From positions 31,399 to 95,398 of the forward strand of contig UCCA01000024.1 in the NCBI GenBank assembly GCA_900470805.1: a stretch of 64,000 bases of DNA, read 5' to 3'. Origin of the DNA: Hyphomicrobiales bacterium. GTDB lineage: Bacteria; Pseudomonadota; Alphaproteobacteria; Rhizobiales; Rhizobiaceae. This document shows, in pieces, positions 35,557-44,001 of this stretch. The notes under the pieces were generated by a model that was given only the letters and a program-made list of their open reading frames with translations, was not told the DNA's origin and ran no database searches. Within the stretch, counting starts at the first letter, position 1. Each line of letters starts with the position of its first letter. A program made the translations under genes and the position numbers.

Positions 35557-36663
35557 GTGGCGGTGAACAACTTTTCAGAGACTGAGATTTCCGCTCGGGA
35601 GGCCGAAGAGCGCAATCGCCATGCGGTGCTGCTCGCTATCGTTGGAGCGACGGCGACGGCGGCAACGCTTGTTTTCATGGCCTTTGCGCAATTTGGCGGC
35701 TGGGTGGCAGCGGTAGGAATCGGCGGGCTGATCGTGTTCGTCGGTATTTCCATCGGCGGATTACTTGGCTTTCTCTTTTCCGTTCCACGCATACTTGCGA
35801 AAGACAGTCCGTCGCCGGCGCCCCCGGTCACCGCTCCGACAGCATCTTCGACATCGACTGTTTCAGCCAGCACCGCGCTAAAGCGAGAGCGTCTTTTGAG
35901 CTCCAACACAAATCTGGAGCGGATCTCGGAGTGGTTGACGACAATGCTGGTCGGGGTGGGGCTTACACAGATAGGCTCGCTGGATCGAGCGTTCGGCCAG
36001 TTCAGCTATTTCCTGAGCAGGAAGGCACAGGTTTTCTACTTGGATGGACATTACAGCGCTGGCGCGCTCCCCGCGGTCGGTCCGTTTCTGCTGGTCTGCG
36101 GTCTCGTAAGCGGCTTCATCTTCTTCTACATCTACACCCGGATATATCTCTCGCCGCTCTTTCAACATGTTGAGGAAGTTTTGTTCTCTGAAGACGTGGC
36201 AATGGAGCGTTTGGAGACTGCGGTTCCAGATTTTCAGAATGCCGCGGCAAGTCTGGCGGTGGATTCCGACAACCTGTTCATGGCGTACACGTCGGCGGCG
36301 AACGAGATTTCCATCGACGATAGCCTGAATGTGATTCAGAACCTGCTTTATGAGCCTGAAAGCTATAACAAAGCGATCGTGCTCGGCAACAAACTGGTGA
36401 AGACACCGGCGGTGAAACTCGCCCGATACTGGTACCTGATGGCCGCCGCATACGGCCAGAGACATCACGCGTTGAAGACTACAGGCTCCTCCGAGAAGGA
36501 GCGGCTGGTGGCACGCCGCGCCGTGCTCGACGCCGCGCGCAAGGCGGTTCGCCTGAACCCTTCGTATAAAGCCAGACTCGACGAGCTGACGGATGTGAAT
36601 TCCTACGACAATGACCTTCAGGACTTCGCCGACGATATGGAGTTCAGCAGGATCCTCACATAG
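35557..36663 (+). CDS. Unrecognised membrane protein with NTNLERISEWLT motif and helical C-terminal domain
   Basis: A 368-aa protein starting at GTG with a TGGAGG RBS. Order: short cytosolic N terminus; two membrane helices (residues about 24-46 and 48-75) ending GGLLGFLFSVPRIL; a Pro/Ser/Thr/Ala linker (81-107); a conserved-looking segment NTNLERISEWLTTMLVGVG (about 115-135); a third helix (168-195); and a 165-residue alpha-helical, TPR-like tail (NLFMAYTSAANEIS, ARYWYLMAAAYGQRHHAL). I recall the combination 'GFLFGIPR ... NTNLEQISDWLTKILVGVG' from uncharacterised membrane proteins, some fused to putative sensor domains. Function unknown. It converges on an orphan histidine kinase. Confidence 0.75.
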   Translation: MAVNNFSETEISAREAEERNRHAVLLAIVGATATAATLVFMAFAQFGGWVAAVGIGGLIVFVGISIGGLLGFLFSVPRILAKDSPSPAPPVTAPTASSTSTVSASTALKRERLLSSNTNLERISEWLTTMLVGVGLTQIGSLDRAFGQFSYFLSRKAQVFYLDGHYSAGALPAVGPFLLVCGLVSGFIFFYIYTRIYLSPLFQHVEEVLFSEDVAMERLETAVPDFQNAAASLAVDSDNLFMAYTSAANEISIDDSLNVIQNLLYEPESYNKAIVLGNKLVKTPAVKLARYWYLMAAAYGQRHHALKTTGSSEKERLVARRAVLDAARKAVRLNPSYKARLDELTDVNSYDNDLQDFADDMEFSRILT

Positions 36664-36669
36664 CGAAGC

Positions 36670-38205
36670 TTACGCAAAGCTCTTGCGCTTGCGCGACACC
36701 GCGTAGGTATCCTCCACTGCGGGGACCGATTGCAGCACGCGCTTTGCGGGCAGGATGGCGATGACTTCGGTGCCTTCGCGCAGCTTGGATTTCAGCAGGA
36801 ACTGGCCGTCGTGCTTGGCGAGGATCGCCTGGACGATCGGCAGGCCGAGGCCGGTGCCCTGTTCGGCGCTCTTGATGGCGATCGAGCCCTGGCCGAAGGC
36901 GGAGAGCACGACGGGAATCTCTTCCTCGGGAATACCAGGGCCGTTGTCCTTGATCGATATGTACTGGCCGCCGCCCGCCGTCCAGCCGACCTTGACGTGA
37001 ACTTCGCCGCCCTGCGGCGTGAATTTGACGGCGTTGGACAGCAGGTTGAGGATCACCTGGCGCATCGATTTCTCGTCGGCCCAGACCGCCGGCAGTTCCA
37101 TTTCGAACTGTTGCGATATGGTGATGTTCTTGCCGCGGGCGCGAAGCTGCACCATGCCGATGCAATCCTCGGAGATGTCGAGGAGCGAGACGGCTTCCTC
37201 GTTCAGCTCGTATTTTCCGGCCTCGATGCGCGACAGGTCGAGGATTTCGTTGATCAGGTTGAGCAGGTGCTGGCCGGAGCGGTGGATGTCGCCGGTGTAT
37301 TCCTTGTAGGTCGCGTTGTTGAGCGGGCCCATCACCTCGGCTGACATCACCTCGGAGAAGCCGAGGATGGCGTTGAGCGGGGTGCGAAGCTCATGCGACA
37401 TGGAGGCGAGGAAGCGCGACTTGGCGAGGTTCGCTTCCTCGGCGCGGCGGCGGGCCTCGTCGGACATCGACTTCGCGACTTCGAGTTCGGCGATCAGGTC
37501 GTCCTTCTCGGCTTGGTAGGAGAGGATCCGGAGGTTCTGCTGGAACAGGCGGTCGCTGATATAGTGAAAGAAGATGACTGTGGTCGTCAGCGTTGCCGTG
37601 AGGCTGATTTCGAGGATTTCGCGGGAGAGGCCGGATTTTACGACTAGCGCAAGGACGACCGGCGAAAAGGTCGCCAGGACGCAGGCCGTCAGCATGTAGT
37701 TCCACATCGCCGTCAGCGACAATGCGATCAGCAGGGTGGCGCCCTTGTAGAGCACCAGGTTCGAGGGTGCGCAGGCCGTGCAATCCTGGATCGCGAAGTA
37801 AGCCCAGCAGCAGCCGATGGCGAACTGGCCGGACAGCAGAAGCCGACGCCATTTGCGGGCGCGCGCCAGCGTCATCTCGTGTTTGCGGGCGCGGCGGGCC
37901 AGGAAGACATTGGCGGCGTGGGCCGTCAGCGTCAGGATCGCCCAGAGGAAAATCTGCGTGTTGCCGGTGAAGTAGATGCCGAGAATGGCGATGATGATGA
38001 CGAACAGCGGAACGATGGACGCTCCCTGCAGCACGGCATTGATATAAAGGGAGAGCACGTCGCGATCGAAGGCGCCGCTCGGCGCATGGCTCGACTGAAG
38101 ACGCTCACGCGTGACCCGCACAGCCTTGGAAACAGGCTTGTTGCGGTGACTACGTGATTTGTCGACGATATTCTTGTCGGTCGATGTGCTTACGCCGTTA
38201 CTCAT
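36670..38205 (-). CDS. Orphan sensor histidine kinase (PleC/DivJ-like HisKA)
   Basis: A 511-aa inner-membrane kinase. The N-terminal region has about six hydrophobic helices in two groups (residues 50-215), then a coiled-coil linker (AEKDDLIAELEVAKSMSDEARRR). The HisKA H-box is MSHELRTPLNAILGFSEVM (His near residue 270), and the ATPase domain has N (QVILNLLSNAVKF), G1 (DNGPGIP) and G2 (GTGLGLPIVQ) boxes. The H-box region closely resembles PleC/DivJ/PdhS kinases that act on DivK in alphaproteobacteria. No response regulator is adjacent. It has a polar basic N terminus. Confidence 0.88.
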   Translation of the reverse strand: MSNGVSTSTDKNIVDKSRSHRNKPVSKAVRVTRERLQSSHAPSGAFDRDVLSLYINAVLQGASIVPLFVIIIAILGIYFTGNTQIFLWAILTLTAHAANVFLARRARKHEMTLARARKWRRLLLSGQFAIGCCWAYFAIQDCTACAPSNLVLYKGATLLIALSLTAMWNYMLTACVLATFSPVVLALVVKSGLSREILEISLTATLTTTVIFFHYISDRLFQQNLRILSYQAEKDDLIAELEVAKSMSDEARRRAEEANLAKSRFLASMSHELRTPLNAILGFSEVMSAEVMGPLNNATYKEYTGDIHRSGQHLLNLINEILDLSRIEAGKYELNEEAVSLLDISEDCIGMVQLRARGKNITISQQFEMELPAVWADEKSMRQVILNLLSNAVKFTPQGGEVHVKVGWTAGGGQYISIKDNGPGIPEEEIPVVLSAFGQGSIAIKSAEQGTGLGLPIVQAILAKHDGQFLLKSKLREGTEVIAILPAKRVLQSVPAVEDTYAVSRKRKSFA

Positions 38206-38310
38206 TGTACACGTGACGCTTGAACTGCAGGTGCTTAAATTCTAGAGGCCAAATATTAAGAAGTTGTTTGCCAATTTTCCCAAGGCTTTGTTTTCGAAGG
38301 AGGCGAAACC

Positions 38311-38850
38311 GTGACGCGCGGGTTTCGGACGATTCGCGACGGGGTGACGGCTTTCGCGCTGCTGGCAGCGATCTGGCTGATCGCCGCCAAGCTTAATGAC
38401 GACGCCGAGATTGCCCATTCCGGCCGCTTTCATGCAGCCGATGGCGACAGCCTCGCAATCGGCGACGAGCGAATGCGTCTGAAAGGCATCGATGCGCCGG
38501 AACTCATCCAGACATGCGAGCGCGACGGGGCGCGATGGGCGTGCGGGCAGGAGGCGAAGCGGACGCTGCAGAGCCTTGTTGCGGCGGCGGATACGCGCTG
38601 TGCCGGGACCGAGCGAGATCGTTTTCAGCGGCTCCTGGTGATTTGCCGCGCGCAGGGCGTCGATATCAACGGCGCGATGGTGCGACGGGGCATGGCGGTG
38701 TCCTATGGCGCCTATGCGGACGAGGAGGCGCAGGCGCGGTCATCCAAATCAGGGCTATGGGCCGGGACGTTCGAAATGCCGCGGGTGTTTCGCGATCATC
38801 GGGGCGAGGGCGAGAATTCCGGCGCTCGTTCGGGGCTTTTGCAATGGTGA
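38311..38850 (+). CDS. Thermonuclease (SNase-like) family protein
   Basis: A 179-aa protein with an N-terminal membrane anchor or signal (AFALLAAIWLIAA) and a staphylococcal-nuclease fold: DGDSLAIG, RLKGIDAPEL with the catalytic Arg/Asp/Glu, and DRFQRLLVIC with the second Arg. It probably hydrolyses nucleic acid at the envelope or outside. GTG start with GGAGGCG upstream. Its last codons overlap the following glycosylase gene by 7 bp. Confidence 0.88.
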   Translation: MTRGFRTIRDGVTAFALLAAIWLIAAKLNDDAEIAHSGRFHAADGDSLAIGDERMRLKGIDAPELIQTCERDGARWACGQEAKRTLQSLVAAADTRCAGTERDRFQRLLVICRAQGVDINGAMVRRGMAVSYGAYADEEAQARSSKSGLWAGTFEMPRVFRDHRGEGENSGARSGLLQW

Positions 38851-39473
38851 CAGACGGGCTCGATGCGTTGCGGGAGGAGATCGCCCGCTGTCGGATCTGT
38901 CGCGACACGCCGTTGCGCGGCGATGCCCATCGCCTGCCGCACGAGCCGCGCCCGGTGGCGGTGATCTCGACGACAGCGCGGGTGCTGATCGCGGGGCAGG
39001 CGCCGGGTCTCAGGGTGCACGAGAGCGGCCTGCCGTTCAACGACGCCTCGGGCGACCGGCTGCGGGACTGGCTCGATGTCGATCGCGAGACCTTCTACGA
39101 CCGCGACCGCTTCGCGATCGTGCCGATGGGCTTCTGCTTTCCGGGCTATGACGCCAAGGGGAGCGATCTGCCGCCGCGCCGGGAATGCGCGCCGCAGTGG
39201 CGCGAGCGTGTGATTGCGGCGATGCCGCAGATCGAATTGGTGCTTGCCATCGGGCAATATGCGCAGGCTTGGCATCTGGGAGAGCAGCGGCGGGAAAACG
39301 TGACGGAAACGGTGCGTGCCTGGCAGTCGATCCTCTTTGCCAACCGGTCACCGGCCGTCTTGCCGCTGCCACATCCGAGTTGGCGCAACTCGGGATGGAT
39401 CAAACGAAACCCGTGGTTCGAGCGCGAGCTGTTGCCAACGCTGCGTCAACGGATCAATATGCTGGTGAACTGA
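38844..39473 (+). CDS. Uracil-DNA glycosylase superfamily protein
   Basis: A 209-aa protein of the UDG superfamily. The first motif is LIAGQAPGLRVHESGLPFND and the second PLPHPSWRN near the C terminus; CRICRD near residue 18 is reminiscent of the first Cys pair of Fe-S-type UDGs, but the second pair is not evident. Base-excision activity on uracil is probable but not certain for this subgroup. The start at 38844 lies inside the thermonuclease gene; upstream in-frame sequence is the other gene's shadow. Confidence 0.82.
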   Translation: MVTDGLDALREEIARCRICRDTPLRGDAHRLPHEPRPVAVISTTARVLIAGQAPGLRVHESGLPFNDASGDRLRDWLDVDRETFYDRDRFAIVPMGFCFPGYDAKGSDLPPRRECAPQWRERVIAAMPQIELVLAIGQYAQAWHLGEQRRENVTETVRAWQSILFANRSPAVLPLPHPSWRNSGWIKRNPWFERELLPTLRQRINMLVN

Positions 39474-39540
39474 AACAAATTTCTTTCAAACGGCCGGAAT
39501 CACGCTATACATAGAAAATAATTCGTAGGGGTTGGGGTAT

Positions 39541-40029
39541 ATGGACCGTCTTGATCGTAAAATTCTGCGACTTCTGCAGGAAGATTCAACTTTGGCGGTT
39601 GCCGACCTGGCCAAGAAGGTCGGCCTTTCCACGACGCCGTGCTGGCGTCGTATCCAGAAGATGGAAGAGGACGGCGTCATCAAGCGCCGTGTCGCCATCC
39701 TGGATCCGGAAAAGGTGAACACCAAGGTCACGGTGTTCGTGTCGATCCGCACCGCCACGCATTCGATCGAATGGCTGCGTCGGTTCTCGGAAGTCGTGGC
39801 GGAGTTTCCAGAGGTGGTCGAGTTCTACCGCATGAGCGGCGACGTCGATTATCTCTTGCGCGTGGTGGTGCCAGACATTGCGGCCTATGACGCCTTCTAC
39901 AAGCGGATGATCGCCAAGATCGAAATCCGCGACGTCTCTTCGGCCTTCGCGATGGAGCAGATCAAGTATTCGACGCAGCTGCCGCTCGATTACATGATCC
40001 TCGACAGCTCGAAGTCGAACGAAGACTGA
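39541..40029 (+). CDS. Lrp/AsnC-family transcriptional regulator
   Basis: A 162-aa regulator with an N-terminal helix-turn-helix (LDRKILRLLQEDSTLAVADLAKKVGLSTTPCWRRIQKMEEDGVI) and a C-terminal RAM ligand-binding domain (VVEFYRMSGDVDYLLRVVVPDIAAYDAFYKRMI). It probably senses an amino acid and binds DNA as an octamer or similar. Target genes are unknown; neighbours are not in an obvious amino-acid pathway. Confidence 0.94.
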   Translation: MDRLDRKILRLLQEDSTLAVADLAKKVGLSTTPCWRRIQKMEEDGVIKRRVAILDPEKVNTKVTVFVSIRTATHSIEWLRRFSEVVAEFPEVVEFYRMSGDVDYLLRVVVPDIAAYDAFYKRMIAKIEIRDVSSAFAMEQIKYSTQLPLDYMILDSSKSNED

Positions 40030-40031
40030 GT

Positions 40032-40718
40032 TCAGCCTTTCAGACGGGCGAGGATCTTCTCGCTCGTCAGTTCCTTGACCGCATCCTTGCCGATCCAGCG
40101 CGCGATCTTGTCGTCGCTTGCCGCCATTTCGCGTGCAAGCGCCACCGCTGGGGCGTGACAGGTGCGGCTGCGCTTGCCGATATTGCGGAGCGCCCAGTTG
40201 ACTGCCTTGCGGACGAAGTTGCGCGGGTCGGTGGCGTGGGCCGCGATCAGCGGCAGGAAGGCGAGCAGCGTCTCGTCCGGTTCCTTCTTCATGTGAACGG
40301 CGGCGCTGGCAATCATCGCGAAGGCGGTGCGGCGGACGAATTCACGATTGTCCCATGCAAAACCATTGATGAGTACGAGCAGGCGGGCCTCGACGAAGAG
40401 GTCGGCGGCGGTATCGACGATCTCCCAGGAATTGAAGTCGTCCGCCCATCGCCGCGCCTCGGCCTCAGTCAATAGTTTTGGATCGGCGGTCCAGAGAGCC
40501 AGCAGCCGTGCTTCGCGGATATTGCTGTCCCACAGCAGACGGGCCCGCGCGTGGTTCTTCTTGACCGCGCGGGCGATCGTCTGGAGATCGGGATTGGAGA
40601 TGCCGAGCGCCGTGTCTGTGACGATGGCGAAGCGGCGCATAGCCGAAATCTTCTCCTCCGAGCGCAGCGTGCCGAGATGTGCGATCAAGTCATCTGCGCT
40701 CGGAGAGGGGCCGATCAT
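40032..40718 (-). CDS. DNA alkylation repair (AlkD-like) HEAT-repeat protein
   Basis: A 228-aa all-helical protein of the AlkD/AlkC superfamily: ISNPDLQTIARAVKKNHARARLLWDSNIREARLLALW, SWEIVDTAADLF and DPRNFVRKAVNWALRNIGKRS. AlkD enzymes excise bulky alkylpurines without base flipping. Trp and Asp residues at expected positions are present. The ATG at 40718 overlaps the stop of the upstream dehydrogenase gene (ATGA), so the two are coupled, an unusual partnership. Confidence 0.85.
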   Translation of the reverse strand: MIGPSPSADDLIAHLGTLRSEEKISAMRRFAIVTDTALGISNPDLQTIARAVKKNHARARLLWDSNIREARLLALWTADPKLLTEAEARRWADDFNSWEIVDTAADLFVEARLLVLINGFAWDNREFVRRTAFAMIASAAVHMKKEPDETLLAFLPLIAAHATDPRNFVRKAVNWALRNIGKRSRTCHAPAVALAREMAASDDKIARWIGKDAVKELTSEKILARLKG

Positions 40719-41584
40719 TTTTCGAGGCGGGCGAGGAGCGAGGACGTGTCCCAGCGATTGCCGCCCATGGCCTGCACGTCGCCGTAGAACTGGTCGACGA
40801 GGGCGGTGACGGGGAGTTTGGCGCCGTTGCTGCGCGCCTCGTCGAGAACGATGCCGAGATCCTTGCGCATCCAGTCGATGGCGAAGCCGAAGTCGTACTT
40901 GCCTTCGTTCATCGTCTTGTGCCGGTTTTCCATCTGCCAGGAACCGGCGGCCCCCTTGGAGATCACCTCGATGACCTTCTCGATGTCGAGGCCGGCGCGC
41001 TTGCCGAAATGGATGCCTTCGGCCAATCCCTGAACGAGACCGGCGATGCAGATCTGGTTGATCATCTTCGTCAGCTGGCCGGCGCCCGGCGCGCCCATCA
41101 GGCCGACCATGCGCGCGAAGGAATCGATGACCGGCTTTGCCTTGTCGTAGTCGGCCTGATCGGCGCCGCACATGACGGTGAGGACGCCGTTCTCGGCGCC
41201 GGCCTGTCCACCGGATACCGGCGCGTCGATGAAGCCGACGCCTTTCTCTTTCGCGGCGGCGTAGAGCTCGCGGGCGACGTCGGCACTGGCCGTGGTGTTG
41301 TCGATGAGGATCGCGCCTGATTTCATCGTTTCCAGCACGCCACCCTTGCCAGATGTCACCGAACGGAGATCGTCGTCGTTGCCAACGCAGGTGAAGACGA
41401 AATCGGCATCTCTGGCTGCTTCCGCCGGCGTCGCGGCCGCGGTGCCGCCGAATTTCTCGGCCCATGCAGCCGCCTTCGAGGCCGTGCGGTTATAGACCGT
41501 GACGTCATGGCCGCCTTTCATCTTCAGATGACCCGCCATGGGAAACCCCATAACGCCGAGACCGATGAACGCGACTTTTGCCAT
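40715..41584 (-). CDS. 3-hydroxyisobutyrate dehydrogenase-family NAD(P)-dependent oxidoreductase
   Basis: A 289-aa beta-hydroxyacid dehydrogenase. The Rossmann nucleotide-binding signature is VAFIGLGVMGFPMAGHL, the substrate-binding motif is FIDAPVSGGQAGAENG, and the catalytic Lys lies in GAGQLTKMINQI. Candidates are 3-hydroxyisobutyrate dehydrogenase or tartronate semialdehyde reductase; the sequence does not decide. Start ATG 41584 is the family start. Coupled to the AlkD-like gene downstream. Confidence 0.9.
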   Translation of the reverse strand: MAKVAFIGLGVMGFPMAGHLKMKGGHDVTVYNRTASKAAAWAEKFGGTAAATPAEAARDADFVFTCVGNDDDLRSVTSGKGGVLETMKSGAILIDNTTASADVARELYAAAKEKGVGFIDAPVSGGQAGAENGVLTVMCGADQADYDKAKPVIDSFARMVGLMGAPGAGQLTKMINQICIAGLVQGLAEGIHFGKRAGLDIEKVIEVISKGAAGSWQMENRHKTMNEGKYDFGFAIDWMRKDLGIVLDEARSNGAKLPVTALVDQFYGDVQAMGGNRWDTSSLLARLEK

Positions 41585-41749
41585 TTGCCTATCCTTTTCA
41601 TGAATGCAGGAATGAGGATTAGCCGAAACCGGCACGGGCGGAAAGCCGGCGATGCGGGTTGGAACGTTCGGCGTTGGAACAAAATTCCGTTCGGAGGCGA
41701 AAAATCGGTCAGGATAATTTCAACAGCGCTAAAAATCACAATACCTGTT

Positions 41750-41761
41750 GTCGATCTAATT
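41750..41761 (+). promoter_or_regulatory. GTCGATCTAATT motif upstream of the first ssuA
   Basis: A 12-bp sequence identical to 42925-42936, 87 bp before the first ssuA-like start. Its repetition before both paralogues suggests a shared activator site or promoter element. Confidence 0.45.
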
Positions 41762-41847
41762 TATGGAATTCATCAGACTTCACTCATCGCAATCGCGGCG
41801 GTTTCCGACAGAGGAGTGGGAACGCGCCTGATGAAAAGGGGATGATC

Positions 41848-42813
41848 ATGATTTCACGCCGACAGACGCTGGGGCTTCTGGGTGCTGCTGCCGCGACCGT
41901 CGTGCTGCCCGCTATCAAGCCGGCAAGGGCGGCTGCCACCGAATTCCGGATCGGTTGGCAGAAGAACGGCGTGCTGGCGCTTGCCAAGCGCCGTGGCGCG
42001 CTGGAGAAGCGGCTGGCCGACAAGGGGATCACCGTCAGCTGGTCGGAATTCACGTCCGGCCCGCCGTTGCTCGAAGCGCTCGGCGCCGGTGCGCTCGATT
42101 TCGGCGCGACGGGCGACGTGCCGCCGCTGTTTGCACAGGCGGCCGGTGGCCAGCTTTATTACGTCGGCACCTATCGCGGCAGTGCCGCCGGTTCGGCCAT
42201 CGTCGTCCGCAAGGATTCCGACATCAAGACGGTCGAGGACCTGAAGGGCAAGAAGGTCGCATTCAAGCGTGGCTCGAGCGCCCACAACGTCACAGTCAAG
42301 ATCCTGCGCAAATCCGGCCTGAAGATCGACGACGTCGAGGCGATCGATCTGTCGCCGCCGGATGCGGCTGCCGCGTTCAAGAACGGCAGCATCGATGCCT
42401 GGTCGATCTGGGATCCCTATCTTGCCATCGTCGAGGCCGATCCGCAGACGCGCATCCTGTCGACCGCGGAGGGGATTGTTCCGTCCTACAGCTATTTTCT
42501 CGCCAATGCCGGCTTCACCGATGCCAATGGTCCGCTGATCGTCGATGTCATCGACGAGCTTCGCACGGTCGGCCGCTCGGCGCAGGGCAAGCTTGAGGAC
42601 ACGGTCAAGGAGTTGTCCGAAATCACCGGCGTGCCGGCAGACATCACGCGCGTCGCCTTGACGCGGCCGGGCGCCGATCTCGGTGGCGTCTCCGTGATCA
42701 CCGACGATGCCGCGGCCTATCAGCAGGCGCTGGCCGACGAGTTCTTCAGCCTTGGCATCGTGCCGAAACAGCTGAAAACCGGCGATATCGTCTGGCGTCC
42801 GAAGGCGAGCTGA
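41848..42813 (+). CDS. ssuA: Aliphatic sulfonate ABC transporter substrate-binding protein (copy 1)
   Basis: A 321-aa periplasmic receptor of the NMT1/SsuA family. A twin-arginine-type signal (SRRQTLGLLG ... PARA) precedes the mature part, which begins EFRIGWQKNGVLALAKRRGALEKRL. Family motifs are FTSGPPLLEALGAGALDFG, GDVPPLFA and FKRGSSAHNV. It captures alkanesulfonates for use as sulfur source under sulfate limitation. ATG 41848 follows AAGGGGATG; ATG 41842 is an alternative. The next gene is a close paralogue. Confidence 0.92.
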   Translation: MISRRQTLGLLGAAAATVVLPAIKPARAAATEFRIGWQKNGVLALAKRRGALEKRLADKGITVSWSEFTSGPPLLEALGAGALDFGATGDVPPLFAQAAGGQLYYVGTYRGSAAGSAIVVRKDSDIKTVEDLKGKKVAFKRGSSAHNVTVKILRKSGLKIDDVEAIDLSPPDAAAAFKNGSIDAWSIWDPYLAIVEADPQTRILSTAEGIVPSYSYFLANAGFTDANGPLIVDVIDELRTVGRSAQGKLEDTVKELSEITGVPADITRVALTRPGADLGGVSVITDDAAAYQQALADEFFSLGIVPKQLKTGDIVWRPKAS

Positions 42814-42844
42814 TACGGTCGCTTAAAAAAGCGGCTTTCGCAAT

Positions 42845-42875
42845 CCGCGGCATGGGCTGGTGGCCCGTGCCGCGG
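42845..42875. other. Strong hairpin between the two ssuA-like genes
   Basis: CCGCGGCATGGGC (42845-42857) pairs with GCCCGTGCCGCGG (42863-42875) with a single wobble. There is no T-tract. It may stabilise the 3' end of the first ssuA transcript. Confidence 0.55.
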
Positions 42876-42924
42876 AACCGGCAAAATTATTCTCCAAATC
42901 CCGCGTCATATGAAATCGTAGAAT

Positions 42925-42936
42925 GTCGATCTAATT
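42925..42936 (+). promoter_or_regulatory. GTCGATCTAATT motif upstream of the second ssuA
   Basis: Identical to 41750-41761, located 75 bp before the second ssuA-like start. A separate promoter for the second copy is therefore plausible. Confidence 0.45.
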
Positions 42937-43010
42937 GGTAGGCTATGAAATCATTGCTTCCCTGAAGATAAGCAGCGCCCGTGAGCGCGGCCGTGAGGAG
43001 AGTGCCTATC

Positions 43011-43973
43011 ATGTTCACTCGCAGACAGACATTCGGCCTTCTGGGCGCTGCCGCTGCTACCACCGTGTTGACGCAGGTCCGTCCAGCGCTGGCCGCCGAC
43101 GTGACCTTGCGGATCGGCTGGCAGAAGTTCGGCGTGTTGGCATTGGCGCGGCGCACCGGGGCGCTGGAGAAGCGACTGGCGGCCAAAGGCGTCACCGTCG
43201 AGTGGAACGAATTCACGTCTGGACCACCGCTGCTCGAAGCTGTGGGCGCAGATGCGCTGGACTTCGGCGTGACCGGCGACGTCCCTCCGCTCTTCGCTCA
43301 GGCCGCGGGCGGCAACCTGCTTTACGTCGGTGCCTATCGTGGGCCGGCGGCGTTTCATGGATTGCTGGTCCACAAGGATTCGCCGATCCAGACGATCGAG
43401 GACCTGAAGGGCAAGAAGGTCGCCTACAAGCGCGGCTCGAGCGCTCATAATTTCGCATTGAAGGTGCTCGCCAAGGCCGGCCTGCAGCTGTCTGATATCA
43501 CCGAGATCGACCTGCCACCGCCCGACGCCGGCGCGGCCTTCAAGAATGGCTCGATCGATGCCTGGGCGATCTGGGACCCGTTCTTCGCCGTCGCGGAAGC
43601 CGATCCGCAGACCCGCCTTGTCATCACCTCGGACGGGCTGCTCGACAACTGGGGCTATTTCCTCGGCAACGGCACGTTCACGAAGGACCATTCCGATATC
43701 ATCGCCGATGTGATCGACGAGCTCGCGAAGGTGGGCGCTGCCGCGCAGGCGGACCTCGACGGCACCGTCAAGACGCTGGCTGGCATCACCGGCGTTCCCG
43801 AAAACATCACCCGCGTGACGCTGACGCGCAGCCAGGCCGATCTCGGCAAGGTCTCGCTCGTTCCCGACGCGGCGCTCGCATACCAGCAGGCGCTGGCCGA
43901 CGACTTCTTCAAGCTCGGCGTCGTGCCGAAGCAGCTGACTGTCAGCGATATCGTCTGGCATCCCGCAAGCTGA
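43011..43973 (+). CDS. ssuA: Aliphatic sulfonate ABC transporter substrate-binding protein (copy 2)
   Basis: A 320-aa paralogue of the preceding gene, with Tat-like signal FTRRQTFGLLG...ALAA and nearly the same mature core (WNEFTSGPPLLEAVG, TGDVPPLFAQAAGGN, YKRGSSAHNF). Sequence differences cluster in the C-terminal lobe, consistent with different ligand preference. It is followed after 28 bp by ssuD, so this copy is the one in the main operon. Confidence 0.92.
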   Translation: MFTRRQTFGLLGAAAATTVLTQVRPALAADVTLRIGWQKFGVLALARRTGALEKRLAAKGVTVEWNEFTSGPPLLEAVGADALDFGVTGDVPPLFAQAAGGNLLYVGAYRGPAAFHGLLVHKDSPIQTIEDLKGKKVAYKRGSSAHNFALKVLAKAGLQLSDITEIDLPPPDAGAAFKNGSIDAWAIWDPFFAVAEADPQTRLVITSDGLLDNWGYFLGNGTFTKDHSDIIADVIDELAKVGAAAQADLDGTVKTLAGITGVPENITRVTLTRSQADLGKVSLVPDAALAYQQALADDFFKLGVVPKQLTVSDIVWHPAS

Positions 43974-44001
43974 CCCCATTTCGGACAGGAGGATCATTTC
44001 C

